Shown here: piece after piece, positions 14,882-20,850 of the stretch
Numbering within the stretch: the stretch's first letter is position 1
How the letters are laid out: every line of letters begins with the position of its first letter
Virus record (IMG/VR): IMGVR_UViG_3300021964_000099
Coordinates: 1-52,274 of that record
Source of the DNA: a virus
Reading direction: 5' to 3' (one strand)
DNA: 52,274 nucleotides
Notes under the pieces: generated by a model
The model's database searches: none
Told to the model about the DNA's origin: nothing
The model's input: only the letters and a program-made list of their open reading frames with translations
Translations under genes and position numbers: made by a program

Positions 14882-15181
14882 TTAGAAGTTTTGTATTATT
14901 AATCTTTCAGTTCCAACGACGGGAATTATAGAAGTGTTGTTTTCTAAATCTTGAATAGTTTCAATAGAGTTATAATTTTCTATTATTTCTTGAAGGTTTT
15001 CATATTCTGAATATTCGCAAGCAAAAGCGACGGGATCAAAATTAAATTCTGTGCCTTGATCTTCTTCTAAGTCTACCAAATAATCATATAGACTTGAAAG
15101 CCCTTCAATAGAAAAATTATTCTTATATTGAGAATTTAGAAACCAATTTCTAAAATAATAAGTATCAATAGTATTTTTCAT
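14882..15181 (-). CDS. Conserved acidic phage protein (99 aa)
   Basis: A 99-residue acidic protein. The pattern SIEGLSSLYDYLVDLEEDQG...EFNFDPVAFACEYSEYENLQE is familiar from an uncharacterised small family in phages and plasmids. It carries its own promoter (15207-15234), a strong AGAAAGGATAAT ribosome site and a terminator, so it is a single-gene unit. The acidity would be compatible with an anti-restriction or DNA-mimic role, but nothing in the sequence proves that. Confidence 0.65.
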   Translation of the reverse strand: MKNTIDTYYFRNWFLNSQYKNNFSIEGLSSLYDYLVDLEEDQGTEFNFDPVAFACEYSEYENLQEIIENYNSIETIQDLENNTSIIPVVGTERLIIQNF

Positions 15182-15206
15182 ATTATTATTATCCTTTCTT
15201 AATATG

Positions 15207-15234
15207 TTTATATCAAAATATAGGATTTTCTCAA
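15207..15234 (-). promoter_or_regulatory. Sigma70-like promoter for the 99-aa gene
   Basis: On the minus strand: TTGAGA (15234-15229), 16 bp spacer, TATAAA (15212-15207), ending 25 bp before the start codon. Confidence 0.6.
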
Positions 15235-15237
15235 GCG

Positions 15238-15280
15238 TAAAAAAACCCCTGTTATAAGGTCACATTATAACAAGGGTTAT
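15238..15280 (-). terminator. Rho-independent terminator after the DUF932 gene
   Basis: A long stem (CCCTTGTTATAA against TTATAACAGGG, one bulge) with a 7-nt loop GTGACC-type, followed on the minus strand by GTTTTTTT. It lies 25 bp after the DUF932 stop codon. Confidence 0.8.
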
Positions 15281-15304
15281 TAATTAAACCGTGATAAACT
15301 TATT

Positions 15305-16354
15305 TTATACGGCTAGTTCTAAGGCTGTATTCATAGCATTAGTTTTAATATTACCTTTTCCATTAGTGAAAAAGTTATTTTTTAAACGGCTTGACACTTG
15401 ATCAACACCGCCCCTTAAATGATCTTCATTATAAGTTACACAATTAAACGCTTTCCAATAAGTGTCTTTTCTTGCGTGATTGCCTGTATTTTGTAACTTA
15501 AAAGTTTTACCATTAGTTTCTATAGTATCGTGAAAAACCCCATAACATCTTTTAATATTGGTAATGTTTGAGCCTTCTAGATCATTCAATGAATTATATT
15601 CCATTGATGATTTTTGAAAGTCACCCAATAGTTTTGGATTATAAACAAGAATAAAATATTTCAATAAATCGCTTTCTTTTATCTGTTTATTGTCAAGGGT
15701 TTTTGCTTGTTCTGAATATTCTTGATTGCTTTTAAGAGCCGTATCAATTTTGGATTTTACCAAGTTTTCAAATTCAGTTGAAAATTCTATTCTATGGCTA
15801 ATTCCTATTTTAAATTGGCTGTTATCTTTTAAAGCATTCATAAAAGTATTAGAACACCACACAGAAATATTAGTTGTCAAAATAGATGACTTGTCACGCC
15901 CTGTATGAAAGTTATTAAACATTATATAAGACTTTACAACATCATCGCCAATATTAAACTGACCGTTTGTTTTTGCTAAGAAAGTGACATATTTATCTCT
16001 ATCGTAGCTAAAAGCATGTTCAAATTTGATACCTGTATTTCTAGCAACATGATCGCCAATTCTAGCGATCTGATCATTTTGCATAGGGTGATAGCTATCT
16101 GTTAAACCAGACACTAAAACTTCTTGATCATCTTTTACTAAAGAAAAAAACTTATCACTTTTTACTAATTCATTAGCAATAGTATTTCCACCTTTAGCAA
16201 ATAATACGGGTTTCATTTCAACATTCCAATCTAAATTGGCATTGTTCATAAGTTGAGAACAATTTAAATTTTGATCAACAGCGTTAAATTGGTTAAGCCC
16301 TTTTCCTGTTAAATCTAAAAGGCTTGACCACTCATAATTTTTTACTTCTTTCAT
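15305..16354 (-). CDS. DUF932 (phage/plasmid-like) protein
   Basis: The 349-residue form starts at 16354 (MKEVKNYEWSSLLDL) after AGAAAGAAG; the open frame extends to 16414 but that part overlaps the promoter. Motifs of the DUF932 / phage-plasmid-like family are visible: KPVLFAKGG, SGLTDSYHPMQNDQIARIGD, TFLAKTNGQFNIGDDVVKSYIMFNNFHTG, the NISVWCSNTF core, and a C-terminal CYGVFHDTIETNGKTFKLQNTGNHARKDTYWKAFNCVTYNEDHLRG. Members are widespread in mobile elements; function is unsettled. It has its own promoter and terminator. Confidence 0.8.
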   Translation of the reverse strand: MKEVKNYEWSSLLDLTGKGLNQFNAVDQNLNCSQLMNNANLDWNVEMKPVLFAKGGNTIANELVKSDKFFSLVKDDQEVLVSGLTDSYHPMQNDQIARIGDHVARNTGIKFEHAFSYDRDKYVTFLAKTNGQFNIGDDVVKSYIMFNNFHTGRDKSSILTTNISVWCSNTFMNALKDNSQFKIGISHRIEFSTEFENLVKSKIDTALKSNQEYSEQAKTLDNKQIKESDLLKYFILVYNPKLLGDFQKSSMEYNSLNDLEGSNITNIKRCYGVFHDTIETNGKTFKLQNTGNHARKDTYWKAFNCVTYNEDHLRGGVDQVSSRLKNNFFTNGKGNIKTNAMNTALELAV

Positions 16355-16387
16355 AAAATTACTTCTTTCTGTGACCATGAAAATATC

Positions 16388-16415
16388 TTTATAGGATTTT
16401 ATAGGATAATGCAAG
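16388..16415 (-). promoter_or_regulatory. Promoter for the DUF932 gene
   Basis: Minus strand CTTGCA/TTGCAT (16415-16409), 15-16 bp spacer, TATAAA (16393-16388), with the ATCCTATAAAGATA block shared with the promoter at 14079. The preceding ACGCTTG is also shared with the 15.2 kb promoter. Confidence 0.5.
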
Positions 16416-16427
16416 CGTTAAATTAAT

Positions 16428-16456
16428 ATAGCCCCGACGAATTCGGGGCTATTTTT
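16428..16456. terminator. Strong GC stem-loop, possible bidirectional terminator
   Basis: Stem ATAGCCCC/GGGGCTAT with a 9-nt loop. The T run is on the plus-strand side (ATTTTTAC); the minus-strand side reads TATATTAATTT. As surrounding genes run leftward, it most likely ends the Gp88 operon, weakly, before the DUF932 promoter. Confidence 0.5.
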
Positions 16457-16485
16457 ACGATTGATATTAAAGGAAATAATTATTT

Positions 16486-16560
16486 TTAGCTTTCAACCGT
16501 AAAACCTTTTTTTGGTAAGTCGCCGTTATTTATAGCCGTTTGTATAACTAGTTCAGACAT
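16486..16560 (-). CDS. Possible tiny peptide overlapping the Gp88 stop (24 aa)
   Basis: A 24-codon frame (MSELVIQTAINNGDLPKKGF...) starts 8 bp inside the end of the Gp88-like gene and ends before the stem-loop at 16428. Overlap-type coupling is the only support. Confidence 0.25.
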   Translation of the reverse strand: MSELVIQTAINNGDLPKKGFTVES

Positions 16561-17257
16561 CAAGCACAAACCCCGAATAATCATTTTTAGCTTTACCTTT
16601 AGCAACCAAACCCGCTATAATATTGTGACCGTCTAAAAATCTAAGATCATTTTGATCTGCATTAATAACTTTGTAACCGTTAAATTTTCTAGGCAAATCT
16701 TTTCTAAATACTGCTGATATATTGCCACCTTTTTTTAGAATATCAAAAGCTTGTTTTTTATTATCTTCATTTAAACTATATGTAAGATGATAATTTCTAG
16801 GAAGTTGACCATTAACAAATTTTAACGCCCTTTTATAAATCTTTGTGTAGTCATACCATTGAATACTTTTATATTCCTCAATTAAACCTGTATTTTCCCA
16901 TGATATATCGGAAGTTCCATTTAATCTGATACACGGTGTTAAATTTTTTGCTTTAGCTTTTACAATAAATGCGTCTATTTCTTTTCTTAATTGATCTAAA
17001 AAGGTTTTTCTTTCTTGTATATACCACCTAGTTTTATTGATACGACCTTGTTTAACACTATTAAAAGCACCATGACCCGCCGTATACAAACACGCCTTTT
17101 TGCAACCTTCACTAGCCATAGAACAAACATTAAAACCAGATTGAGTTGAAGGGGCTAAGTATAATATAGCCGTGATAAAACCGTATTTTTGACCTTTTAC
17201 AGTTTTTGCGTTGTTATCGATATTAAGTAATTTTTTTGATTTTACGAATTCTAACAT
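16553..17257 (-). CDS. Gp88-like protein (mycobacteriophage gene 88 family)
   Basis: A 234-residue protein. The family signature is clear: GQKYGFITAILYLAPSTQSG, then NVCSMASEGCKKACLYTAGHGAF with Cys45, Cys52 and Cys56, then QGRINKTRWY and CIRLNGTSDISWE. The three clustered cysteines and TAGHGAF suggest a metal or cofactor site, but the activity is not established. The start at 17257 follows AGAAAGAATAAA. It overlaps the 3' end of the upstream small gene by 35 bp. Confidence 0.8.
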   Translation of the reverse strand: MLEFVKSKKLLNIDNNAKTVKGQKYGFITAILYLAPSTQSGFNVCSMASEGCKKACLYTAGHGAFNSVKQGRINKTRWYIQERKTFLDQLRKEIDAFIVKAKAKNLTPCIRLNGTSDISWENTGLIEEYKSIQWYDYTKIYKRALKFVNGQLPRNYHLTYSLNEDNKKQAFDILKKGGNISAVFRKDLPRKFNGYKVINADQNDLRFLDGHNIIAGLVAKGKAKNDYSGFVLDV

Positions 17258-17378
17258 TTTTATTCTTTCTCTTTTTCATTTTACCTGTAATACCTTTGCC
17301 ACGATCACTATAAACATTTTGCGTATAATAGTAATCGGGGCTTTTAGTATCTTTGCCAAATGGATAATTACTAATCAT
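17223..17378 (-). CDS. Small basic protein upstream of Gp88 gene (51 aa)
   Basis: Start at 17378 (MISNYPFGKDTKSPDYYYTQ) is fused to the upstream stop as ATGA and follows AGGAT; the frame is open to 17414. The first half is Tyr-rich and the second very basic (KMKKRKNKNVRIRKIKKIT). It overlaps the Gp88 start. No family known. Confidence 0.45.
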   Translation of the reverse strand: MISNYPFGKDTKSPDYYYTQNVYSDRGKGITGKMKKRKNKNVRIRKIKKIT

Positions 17379-17458
17379 AAATATCCTATTAACATGGGAG
17401 TAAATAAAAAACAAATATTAATTACTAAAACTATTAAACAAAATTTCTTAACGGTCAT
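17375..17458 (-). CDS. Tiny membrane peptide (27 aa)
   Basis: A 27-residue hydrophobic peptide (MTVKKFCLIVLVINICFLF then TPMLIGYL) with ATGA overlaps on both sides and GAGGAATT upstream. One membrane span fills nearly the whole peptide. The coupling on both sides makes translation credible. Confidence 0.4.
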   Translation of the reverse strand: MTVKKFCLIVLVINICFLFTPMLIGYL

Positions 17459-17643
17459 AATTCCTCTAATATTTTTTCAATGCCATTAAAAAGGTCTTGA
17501 CCTTTTTCTGTATTCATAGTTCCTTTGTTTTTGTCGTCGTCAATAAAAAATTTATCTCTTTCGAAACCGTTTAAATATTCCATAAAAAGAAAAAATATTT
17601 CGTCTGCTGTTTGAAATACAGCGTCGGGAGATAATTTACTCAT
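17455..17643 (-). CDS. Small acidic protein (62 aa)
   Basis: A 62-residue protein (MSKLSPDAVFQTADEIFFLFMEYL...) with an amphipathic helical N-terminus and acidic C-terminus (FNGIEKILEEL). It overlaps the upstream gene by 4 bp (ATGA type) and the following tiny peptide likewise. Function unknown. Confidence 0.55.
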   Translation of the reverse strand: MSKLSPDAVFQTADEIFFLFMEYLNGFERDKFFIDDDKNKGTMNTEKGQDLFNGIEKILEEL

Positions 17644-17915
17644 TTGTTTACAACCTCGCTTATATCTTCAACTCTATCCCTAATACCTCTTAGACTATCA
17701 TTGATATCTTGACGGTCTGAATATTTTCTTGAATATTGATCATCATCTAAATAATTATTTAATATTCTGATTGCGTGGGTTAAATGTAAATCTAAAATTT
17801 TAACATTATAACCTTTTGATTTTGAAAAATGAACGGTGTCAAATTCTAAAACGTCGTAAGGGATAGCCCTATCCTCAACTATTTTTTGTATCTCTAATAA
17901 ATCTTTTAGTTTCAT
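17640..17915 (-). CDS. Small charged protein (91 aa)
   Basis: A 91-residue protein (MKLKDLLEIQKIVEDRAIPY...) with a strong AGAAAGGATAAC ribosome site. The C-terminal half (HAIRILNNYLDDDQYSRKYS, SLRGIRDRVEDISEVV) is helical. First gene after the inverted repeat at 17938-18023. Function unknown. Confidence 0.55.
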   Translation of the reverse strand: MKLKDLLEIQKIVEDRAIPYDVLEFDTVHFSKSKGYNVKILDLHLTHAIRILNNYLDDDQYSRKYSDRQDINDSLRGIRDRVEDISEVVNK

Positions 17916-17937
17916 TGTTATCCTTTCTAATTTTGGT

Positions 17938-18023
17938 AAGTATCAGTTTTGCTGTGGAAACGGCTTAGTAGCCCAGTATTATTCAGCTTTCTTCCTGTAT
18001 TTTTCTTCCTTCAACTGATACTT
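17938..18023. repeat. 11-bp perfect inverted repeat with inner hairpin
   Basis: AAGTATCAGTT (17938-17948) and AACTGATACTT (18013-18023) flank 64 bp that contain a GGCT/AGCC hairpin. The right arm lies in the end of the 53-aa gene and the left arm is 22 bp upstream of the next start, so the folded mRNA would link the two genes. Confidence 0.5.
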
Positions 18024-18140
18024 ATTTATCCTATTATCATGGGAGAAGAATTTAGTCAAGTCTTTTTTTACTTCATCAAAACTAAACTTTTCTACTTTGA
18101 TATTATTATCACGGTCACGGTATACTCTAGTTATAGTCAT
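17979..18140 (-). CDS. Small charged protein (53 aa)
   Basis: Start at 18140 is fused to the upstream stop as ATGA; stop at 17979. The sequence (MTITRVYRDRDNNIKVEKFS...) is rich in Lys, Asp and Glu and ends YQLKEEKYRKKAE. No motif recognised. Coupling and coding-like composition support it. Confidence 0.5.
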   Translation of the reverse strand: MTITRVYRDRDNNIKVEKFSFDEVKKDLTKFFSHDNRINKYQLKEEKYRKKAE

Positions 18141-18418
18141 TTTATTAAACACCCATTTTCAAAAAAGTATTTTGCATTTTTATCAATGCTCTCTTTTATT
18201 GTTTTGTATTTATTCACGGTGTCTTTATCACAAGACCAACAAAGAGATATTTTATATAAATCATCAACAGGATAATCTAACAATTTTTTTAAAAAATTAA
18301 TTAATGTTTTTTCATTTCGTAGACTTTCTTTTGGAAGGGAACAATCAAACCAATCTTGATCATGATTGTTAAAAGAGGCTATAACATTTAATTTTAAATC
18401 TTTTATTGTATTATTCAT
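18137..18418 (-). CDS. Hypothetical protein (93 aa)
   Basis: A 93-residue protein (MNNTIKDLKLNVIASFNNHD...) with three Cys, two of them close together (SLCWSCDKD). It overlaps the stop of the GcrA-like gene by 4 bp and the next start likewise, so it is part of one leftward operon. Function unknown. Confidence 0.5.
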   Translation of the reverse strand: MNNTIKDLKLNVIASFNNHDQDWFDCSLPKESLRNEKTLINFLKKLLDYPVDDLYKISLCWSCDKDTVNKYKTIKESIDKNAKYFFENGCLIK

Positions 18419-18618
18419 AATATTGCTCTTTCTTTTTTTCTCGTATACTTTGAGAATGGGTCGGGTGTATATCCGTTCATAACTTTCTCACGGTAAAATT
18501 GTCCTATCACAGAATTTTTTGATCTATGCAACATTTTCCCAACGGTTGCGTAAGAATGTTTTTTTAATAATTGTCTTGCTAATTCTGTTTCATTTTCTGT
18601 CCATTTTTTTCTTTTCAT
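18415..18618 (-). CDS. GcrA-like / Myb-like HTH DNA-binding protein (67 aa)
   Basis: A 67-residue protein. KWTENETELARQLLKKHSYATVGKMLHRSKNSVIGQFYREKV fits the W-T-E...L...S...IG..L..S.N.VIG..HR pattern of GcrA, a DNA-binding cell-cycle regulator typical of alphaproteobacteria, and of related HTH proteins in their phages. It is the first gene of the leftward early operon and starts 16 bp from a dyad (18634-18650) identical in type to those in the 13.6-14.4 kb array. It could regulate its own operon, the array or host methylation-dependent promoters. Binding is not shown. Confidence 0.6.
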   Translation of the reverse strand: MKRKKWTENETELARQLLKKHSYATVGKMLHRSKNSVIGQFYREKVMNGYTPDPFSKYTRKKERAIL

Positions 18619-18633
18619 TCTATCCCTTTCTCT

Positions 18634-18656
18634 TGCGACATTATGTCACGTTGACA
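18634..18656 (+). promoter_or_regulatory. Seventh dyad copy plus TTGACA, between divergent early operons
   Basis: TGCGACA-TTA-TGTCACG is followed directly by TTGACA (18651-18656), as in the distant array. TTGACA could be a plus-strand -35 element; the best -10 at 17 bp (TTATCC) is weak, so activation may need the bound protein. Confidence 0.55.
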
Positions 18657-18805
18657 GTTATTTAGTACAGGACTTATCCGAATAACTCCGTCGCCTGTAC
18701 AATTTGTCGACTTGCCGTTTTTATAGTAGTTGCAATACGACTACTCTTGTTGATAGACAAGATAAAGCTAGTCAAACGGATAAAACAGTCTATCTTTGTT
18801 TTTTC
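18657..18805 (+). ncRNA. Candidate structured RNA in the divergent early control region
   Basis: No gene fits 18619-18901. Nested complementary pairs occur: GTACAGG/CCTGTAC (18665-18671, 18694-18700); CCGTTT/AAACGG (18715-18720, 18774-18779) enclosing hairpins AGTAGT/ACTACT (18725-18730, 18740-18745) and CTTGT/ACAAG (18746-18750, 18757-18761). GATAGAC/GTCTATC (18752-18758, 18788-18794) competes with the last one and is followed by CTTTGTTTTTT, so it could be a terminator. This suggests a small RNA or an attenuated leader. Confidence 0.45.
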
Positions 18806-18901
18806 GAAAATCCCTGCTTTCTTTATCTACTTATCCCATTAAATAATATAAATTGACATGTCAATAACAAAATGATAAAAAATAAAAAAGAAAGGAAAAC
18901 T

Positions 18902-19099
18902 ATGAATAGATCAGAAGTAATTAATTCATATGTAGAAGAATTAGACTTATACAAAGAATATCGTCACGCTTACGATAAAGCAACAGAACTAGAATTTTTT
19001 GATAAGCAACAAGAAGCAGATTATTATTATGAATATGCACAACAATTAAAAAAGAAAATTGACAATGGAGAAACCATTCTTTACAAAGTTAATTTTTAG
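18902..19099 (+). CDS. Small charged early protein (65 aa)
   Basis: First gene of the rightward early block. Start at 18902 (MNRSEVINSYVEELDLYKEY) follows AGAAAGGAAAACT; an ATG at 18872 lacks a ribosome site. The protein is helical, acidic and Tyr-rich (ADYYYEYAQQLKKKIDNGE). No family known. An AT-rich stretch with palindrome TTGACATGTCAA (18853-18864) precedes it and may supply the promoter. Confidence 0.6.
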   Translation: MNRSEVINSYVEELDLYKEYRHAYDKATELEFFDKQQEADYYYEYAQQLKKKIDNGETILYKVNF

Positions 19100-19110
19100 A
19101 AAGGAAGAAA

Positions 19111-19443
19111 ATGAAAATTGAAGAGATAGATAAAAAGTTAAAAGATATTGAAAGTAAATATCACAATGGTCAAAATGCTACATCTGTTGATATAGCTGAT
19201 TGGTGGTCTAAAGAAGATCAAAAAGAATATAAAAGATTATTAAAATTAAAAGAAAGGAAACCTATGAAGAAATTTAGAGTTACTGTTTGGGAAGAATGCA
19301 CATGGGAAAAAATAATTGAAGCAGAAGATGAGGGGCAAGCAGAGGCAAAAGCCTATGAAGAAATATCAGAAACAGGTTATGATAATTGGGAAATAGGTAA
19401 TCACGGTACAAATGATATTACAGATATAGAGGAGATAAAATGA
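19111..19443 (+). CDS. Two-part early protein with internal ribosome site (110 aa)
   Basis: The full frame (MKIEEIDKKLKDIESKYHNG...) has a good AGAAAGGAAGAAA site. In the same frame, AAAGAAAGGAAACCT precedes a second ATG at 19264 (MKKFRVTVWEECTWEKIIEA...), which resembles a separate small phage family with a beta-hairpin plus acidic helix. Both the long and the 59-residue short product may be made. The start of the next gene overlaps its stop. Confidence 0.55.
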   Translation: MKIEEIDKKLKDIESKYHNGQNATSVDIADWWSKEDQKEYKRLLKLKERKPMKKFRVTVWEECTWEKIIEAEDEGQAEAKAYEEISETGYDNWEIGNHGTNDITDIEEIK

Positions 19444-19580
19444 CACTAGAAGAATTATATTGGTGGAGAGTTGAGAGACTATGGACTATGTATAACAGCA
19501 TTACAAACGATGAAGTTTATAAGTCTATGTGGGAAAGAAAATTAAAAGAATTATTACTGAGGGGGTTTCGTGGACAATGA
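19440..19580 (+). CDS. Small early protein (46 aa)
   Basis: ATG at 19440 overlaps the upstream stop (ATGA). The peptide (MTLEELYWWRVERLWTMYNS...) is helical with many aromatic residues. It overlaps the next gene by 11 bp. A similarly built 49-aa peptide, also starting MTLE, follows at 21045. Confidence 0.5.
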   Translation: MTLEELYWWRVERLWTMYNSITNDEVYKSMWERKLKELLLRGFRGQ

Positions 19581-19764
19581 TTTTGAATTACCAGATTACT
19601 ATAATACAAGTAAACCAAAAGAAGAAAAGCAAGATTTAGTTAAGAGAAAATGCTTTGCTTGTAATAAAGAAAAAGCTATGGGCAAGTTTGAGAGATATTG
19701 TAGTGATAGTTGCAGATCAAGAGCTACAAAGAATTATCAAGCACCAAACAGTATACGGTGGTAA
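19570..19764 (+). CDS. Zinc-ribbon small protein (64 aa, GTG start)
   Basis: The GTG at 19570 follows CTGAGGGGG and begins MDNDFELPDYYNTSKP. The middle has KCFACNKEKAMGKFERYCSD then SCRS: two CxxC / CxxxC knuckles spaced for one zinc ion. The tail TKNYQAPNSIRW is basic. Similar zinc knuckles open the nuclease at 29.5 kb. Function unknown; nucleic-acid binding is likely. Confidence 0.55.
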   Translation: MDNDFELPDYYNTSKPKEEKQDLVKRKCFACNKEKAMGKFERYCSDSCRSRATKNYQAPNSIRW

Positions 19765-19765
19765 A

Positions 19766-19840
19766 ATGTTTGTTTTTATTTTTTTTAAAGTTTTTTTATG
19801 GTTAGCTATTTTAGTTATTCTGCTTCTTCTATCTCTTTGA
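19766..19840 (+). CDS. Possible tiny membrane peptide (24 aa)
   Basis: A 24-residue, almost wholly hydrophobic peptide (MFVFIFFKVFLWLAILVILL...) begins one base after the previous stop. It overlaps the 3' end of terS on the other strand. T-rich DNA alone can give such a frame, so support is weak. Confidence 0.3.
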   Translation: MFVFIFFKVFLWLAILVILLLLSL

Positions 19841-20315
19841 TCTCTTTGATCTCTACACCGATAGCTTCACCGTTGATAACATTATGATCTCTAATCTCTT
19901 TGAGTTTAGCTTCAAGTTCTGGTCTAGTCATGTTATCAAGTGAGGCTGTCACAACTTCTTTACGATCAATATAAAAACCCGCAAGTTGACCGCGACGATA
20001 TTCGGCATTTATTGCAGGCCCCATTTGTCCATTAGTTACAGCGATATCACGCAACCGTGACAATTCTCTAGAGTGTTTTACAAAATCTAACTTACTAGCT
20101 TCTGCATATTCACGCTGTAGATTTTCTATAGCTTCTACAACTTTAGGGAAATACTTGGGATTTCTTAGATTACAAGCCTGTGTGACAGCAGATTTCTCTG
20201 AATAACCCGCCTGTCTTGCACATTCTGTCTGTGTAAGTCTTCCGTTTTCTTTGACAAATATTTCTACAAAGGCTCTTTGTTTAGGTGTTAGCTCACCATT
20301 TCTAGTCTTAGGCAT
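19815..20315 (-). CDS. terS: Terminase small subunit
   Basis: A 166-residue protein. LTPKQRAFVEIFVKENGRLTQTECARQAGYSEKSAVTQACNLRNP is the N-terminal HTH region typical of phage small terminases (LTPKQ-x-FV-EY...N-T-A...AGYS-x-K-A). The rest is helical, with oligomerisation-type heptads and an acidic C-terminus (VEIKEIKEIEEAE) that could contact TerL. It recognises phage DNA for packaging. It is alone on the minus strand between rightward early genes, 6 kb from terL, beside the iteron region. Confidence 0.8.
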   Translation of the reverse strand: MPKTRNGELTPKQRAFVEIFVKENGRLTQTECARQAGYSEKSAVTQACNLRNPKYFPKVVEAIENLQREYAEASKLDFVKHSRELSRLRDIAVTNGQMGPAINAEYRRGQLAGFYIDRKEVVTASLDNMTRPELEAKLKEIRDHNVINGEAIGVEIKEIKEIEEAE

Positions 20316-20342
20316 TTTTTCATTTTAATACACTTTATCATT

Positions 20343-20581
20343 TCTGTATAGTATTATTTCATTCAATATTATAATATTAAATATTAAATTGCATTCAAAA
20401 AAGACATATGGTGAGAGTTACGTTTGGTTACGTATAGGTTACGTGGTCAAAGTAACGATATTATTGTTATATTTCAATGAATTATTGCTATGGTTACGTG
20501 GTTACGTCATATTTGTAAAAATAAAAATTATTTTTTTTTATTTTAAAATAAAATTACTATACAGAGTGAAAGTTATCCACA
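20343..20581. other. Candidate replication origin: iterons, inverted repeat, DnaA box
   Basis: An 11-bp inverted repeat (TCTGTATAGTA at 20343-20353, TACTATACAGA at 20555-20565) encloses an AT-rich segment with palindrome AATATTATAATATT (20365-20378) and five direct GTTACGT copies (20417, 20427, 20438, 20493, 20501); the first three are 10-11 bp apart, one helical turn. A perfect DnaA box TTATCCACA lies at 20573-20581. This is the layout of an iteron origin. As it is directly upstream of terS, a packaging (pac) site is the main alternative. Confidence 0.55.
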
Positions 20582-20637
20582 ACTTTTAACATTTAATCTT
20601 ATTTAGTTCTTTATTATCCCATGTATTAGTTTATTAA

Positions 20638-20643
20638 TATAAT
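20638..20643 (+). promoter_or_regulatory. Perfect -10 box (TATAAT) upstream of candidate RNA
   Basis: TATAAT with no convincing -35 at 17 bp; ATCCCAT lies 16 bp upstream (20616-20622). Transcription would start about 20650, just before the structured segment. Confidence 0.4.
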
Positions 20644-20649
20644 TAAATG

Positions 20650-20820
20650 AGGATGTTGCAACATTCTCGGAGTATGGCTGAACAACTGTAACAAGGTAGT
20701 AAGGCACAGTTCTCACAAAGTATGGTCGAATGACTGAGAGTGTGGGGGTTGGTACTGAAGTACTGGTTAATCCATATCAGATTGACTTGTCGGGAAAAGG
20801 TTGGGGGTAGTCAAAGAATC
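20650..20820 (+). ncRNA. Candidate structured leader RNA upstream of small early operon
   Basis: No gene fits 20316-20850. Here: palindrome ATGTTGCAACAT (20653-20664); an 8-bp long-range pair ACATTCTC/GAGAGTGT (20661-20668, 20736-20743, one G-U); inner hairpin AACTGT/ACAGTT (20684-20689, 20706-20711); an 18-nt imperfect direct repeat beginning AGTATGG (20671-20688, 20719-20736) whose four differences are all transitions; hairpin GTACT-GA-AGTAC (20752-20763); and a G5/C5 pair near 20804-20825. GC content is above its surroundings. It ends just before the ribosome site of the 65-aa gene. Confidence 0.5.
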
Positions 20821-20850
20821 CCCCTACTCACTAAGAAAGAAAGGACTACT

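Noticed and set aside
20686-20697. GTAACAAGGTAG matches the conserved 3' region of 16S rRNA
   Set aside because: Only 12 bases agree; neither side continues the rRNA sequence. Treated as chance within the candidate structured RNA.
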